This document shows positions 63,156-64,000 of a DNA stretch of 64,000 nt, in pieces. The translations under genes were made by a program, and so were the position numbers. The notes beneath the pieces are model-generated. The model saw only the letters and a list, made by a program, of their open reading frames with translations. It searched no databases and was not told the origin of the DNA. Location of the stretch: positions 868,001-932,000 of the forward strand of contig CAKOKX010000001.1 of the NCBI GenBank assembly GCA_934096035.1, in the 5' to 3' direction. How positions within the stretch are numbered: position 1 is the stretch's first letter; every line of letters starts with the position of its first letter. This stretch comes from an uncultured Bacilli bacterium. Its GTDB lineage: Bacteria; Bacillota_I; Bacilli_A; RF39; UBA660.

Positions 63156-63704
63156 ATGTTATACCCTAATAATATTAAGAAAACATATAAAAAAGAAATT
63201 TCTTATAAAAATCGTGGTATGGATCTTGAATATTTAATAGAAAAAGCTAATGAATATTATAGAGATAATGATATCGCCTATATATATAAGAAACCTACTC
63301 CAATTAAAGTAGTAAAAACAGATTATTCAAAGTCTGGAAAAAGAATAACCGATGCTTTTTATGAAGCACCATCAACATTAGATTTTAATGGACTTTATCA
63401 AGGGAAATATATTGAGTTTGACGCTAAAGAAACAAATAATAAGACATCTTTTCCAATATCAAATGTTCATCCCCACCAAATAAAGCATATTAGAAACATC
63501 TTAAATCATAATGGAATTGTATTTTTGATAATTTACATGAATAATAAATACTTCATTTTAAAAGGAAAAGATTTTATTAATTTTATTGATAAAGGAACCA
63601 GAAAAAGTATTCCTTATGAATATCTAGAAAAATATGGAATAGAAATAAATATGACATTAAGAGGTTTAGATTATTTAAGTAAAATAAACATAAAGGAGGA
63701 TTAA
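63156..63704 (+). CDS. recU: Holliday junction resolvase RecU
   Basis: 182 residues. The family start YKNRGMDLEYLIEKANEYY is followed by the nuclease core ITDAFYEAPSTLDFNG, YIEFDAKET (Glu-x-Lys type site) and VHPHQIKHI. It cuts four-way junctions and works in segregation. It lies four bases upstream of the class A PBP gene, as the Bacillus recU-ponA pair does, and divergent from gpsB. Confidence 0.96.
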   Translation: MLYPNNIKKTYKKEISYKNRGMDLEYLIEKANEYYRDNDIAYIYKKPTPIKVVKTDYSKSGKRITDAFYEAPSTLDFNGLYQGKYIEFDAKETNNKTSFPISNVHPHQIKHIRNILNHNGIVFLIIYMNNKYFILKGKDFINFIDKGTRKSIPYEYLEKYGIEINMTLRGLDYLSKINIKED

Positions 63705-63707
63705 TTT

Positions 63708-64000
63708 ATGAAAAAGTTAAAACTTAAAAAAATTAATTTAAAGAAAAAATCAAATCAAAAAGGAAATAAAAAAGTATTTACTAAAGATAAAATACTTTCA
63801 ATCATTCTAATAGCAGGAATAGCTCTAATATCAATTGCTTTAGTATTTGCCTTATATATTATAATATCTTCGCCTGATTTTGATAAGGAAAAATTATATT
63901 CTAAAGAATCAAGTGTTCTATATTATAATGATGGTAAAACAGAACTTGCTAGACTTGGACAATATGATAGAGTTTTAGTAAATTATGATGAAATTCCTCA
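63708..64000 (+). CDS. ponA: Class A penicillin-binding protein PBP1, N-terminal part
   Basis: The first 97 residues are visible and the gene runs past the window end. A very basic cytoplasmic head (KKLKLKKINLKKK) is followed by one membrane segment (ILIAGIALISIALVFALYII). The start of the glycosyltransferase linker then reads SSVLYYNDGKTELARLGQYD and DEIP. Start ATG is behind AAAGGAGG. The context after recU supports PBP1 (ponA). Confidence 0.85.
   Translation, partial: MKKLKLKKINLKKKSNQKGNKKVFTKDKILSIILIAGIALISIALVFALYIIISSPDFDKEKLYSKESSVLYYNDGKTELARLGQYDRVLVNYDEIP

Noticed and set aside
1..64000. CRISPR array, rRNA operon, prophage or insertion sequence
   Set aside because: No regularly spaced repeats, no rRNA sequence, no phage structural genes and no transposase with terminal repeats were seen; the Rpn genes are nucleases without flanking repeats.
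1..64000. Mycoplasma-type code (TGA as Trp)
   Set aside because: Several genes end at TGA in the expected place (ybxB, the small membrane gene before the radical SAM gene, dnaB), and Trp codons are TGG.

Overview
The window is a 64-kb, very AT-rich piece of chromosome from a spore-forming, Gram-positive bacterium of the Bacilli type. Gene content and gene order support this. The runs ybxB-rpoB-rpoC, sigG-ylmC-lspA-rluD, lexA/tkt-sirA-yneF, dnaB-dnaI, rodZ-pgsA and rnpB-gpsB/recU-pbp match neighbourhoods known in Bacillus subtilis, but they are joined here in a different order. DnaB/DnaI-type helicase loading and a Bacillus-type RNase P RNA point to Bacilli rather than Clostridia. TGA is used as a stop (for example at the end of the ybxB gene), so the code is standard. 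The base composition and gene set suggest an uncultured gut lineage near Erysipelotrichales/RF39; that placement is inference. Spore genes present are cotE, a CotD-like coat gene, a YjcZ-like gene, sigG, ylmC, sirA and a complete gerA-type operon.

Layout: 1-4.3 kb holds a truncated unknown gene, a CapA-like phosphatase, a HIT protein, cotE and a broken DUF1016 nuclease gene. 4.3-12.4 kb is rpoC, rpoB and the ybxB/rsmC methyltransferase. 12.5-19.7 kb holds an OB-fold-like membrane protein, HU, a Ku/LigD end-joining pair with a candidate forespore promoter, an FtsW/RodA protein, YjcZ, an Rpn-type nuclease, peptide deformylase and rpsD behind a pseudoknot leader. 19.7-28.4 kb holds two M16 peptidases, a dGTPase, a radical SAM protein, csaA, yneF, sirA and transketolase. 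28.5-36.4 kb holds tRNA-Arg, the divergent lexA SOS locus, a rhomboid protease, the sigG cluster, efp and rpmG.

36.5-41.0 kb is a complete diversity-generating retroelement (DGR). It has a reverse transcriptase, Avd, a MutS-domain-I-like accessory protein, two additional small ORFs, a template repeat, a hairpin and a secreted surface target protein. The template and variable repeats differ at 14 positions, 13 of which are adenines of the template. 41-54.7 kb is mostly housekeeping: a class B PBP, nfo, an SOS-type Y-family polymerase with YolD, dnaI-dnaB, DedA, an LD-carboxypeptidase, and pheST under a T-box. 54.75-55.1 kb is the least explained part. It reads as a candidate type I toxin-antitoxin locus: a sense promoter, a roughly 240-nt RNA closed by a long 5'-3' inverted repeat, a 35-42 residue basic/hydrophobic peptide, and a convergent antisense promoter with its own terminator inside the peptide gene. 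55.2-64 kb holds an rRNA methyltransferase, the gerA operon, a CotD-like coat gene, tspO, pgsA, rodZ, rnpB, gpsB, recU and the start of a class A PBP.

Many automatic start codons here fall inside -10 boxes or 5' of the Shine-Dalgarno sequence. Corrected starts are given where the sequence decides.
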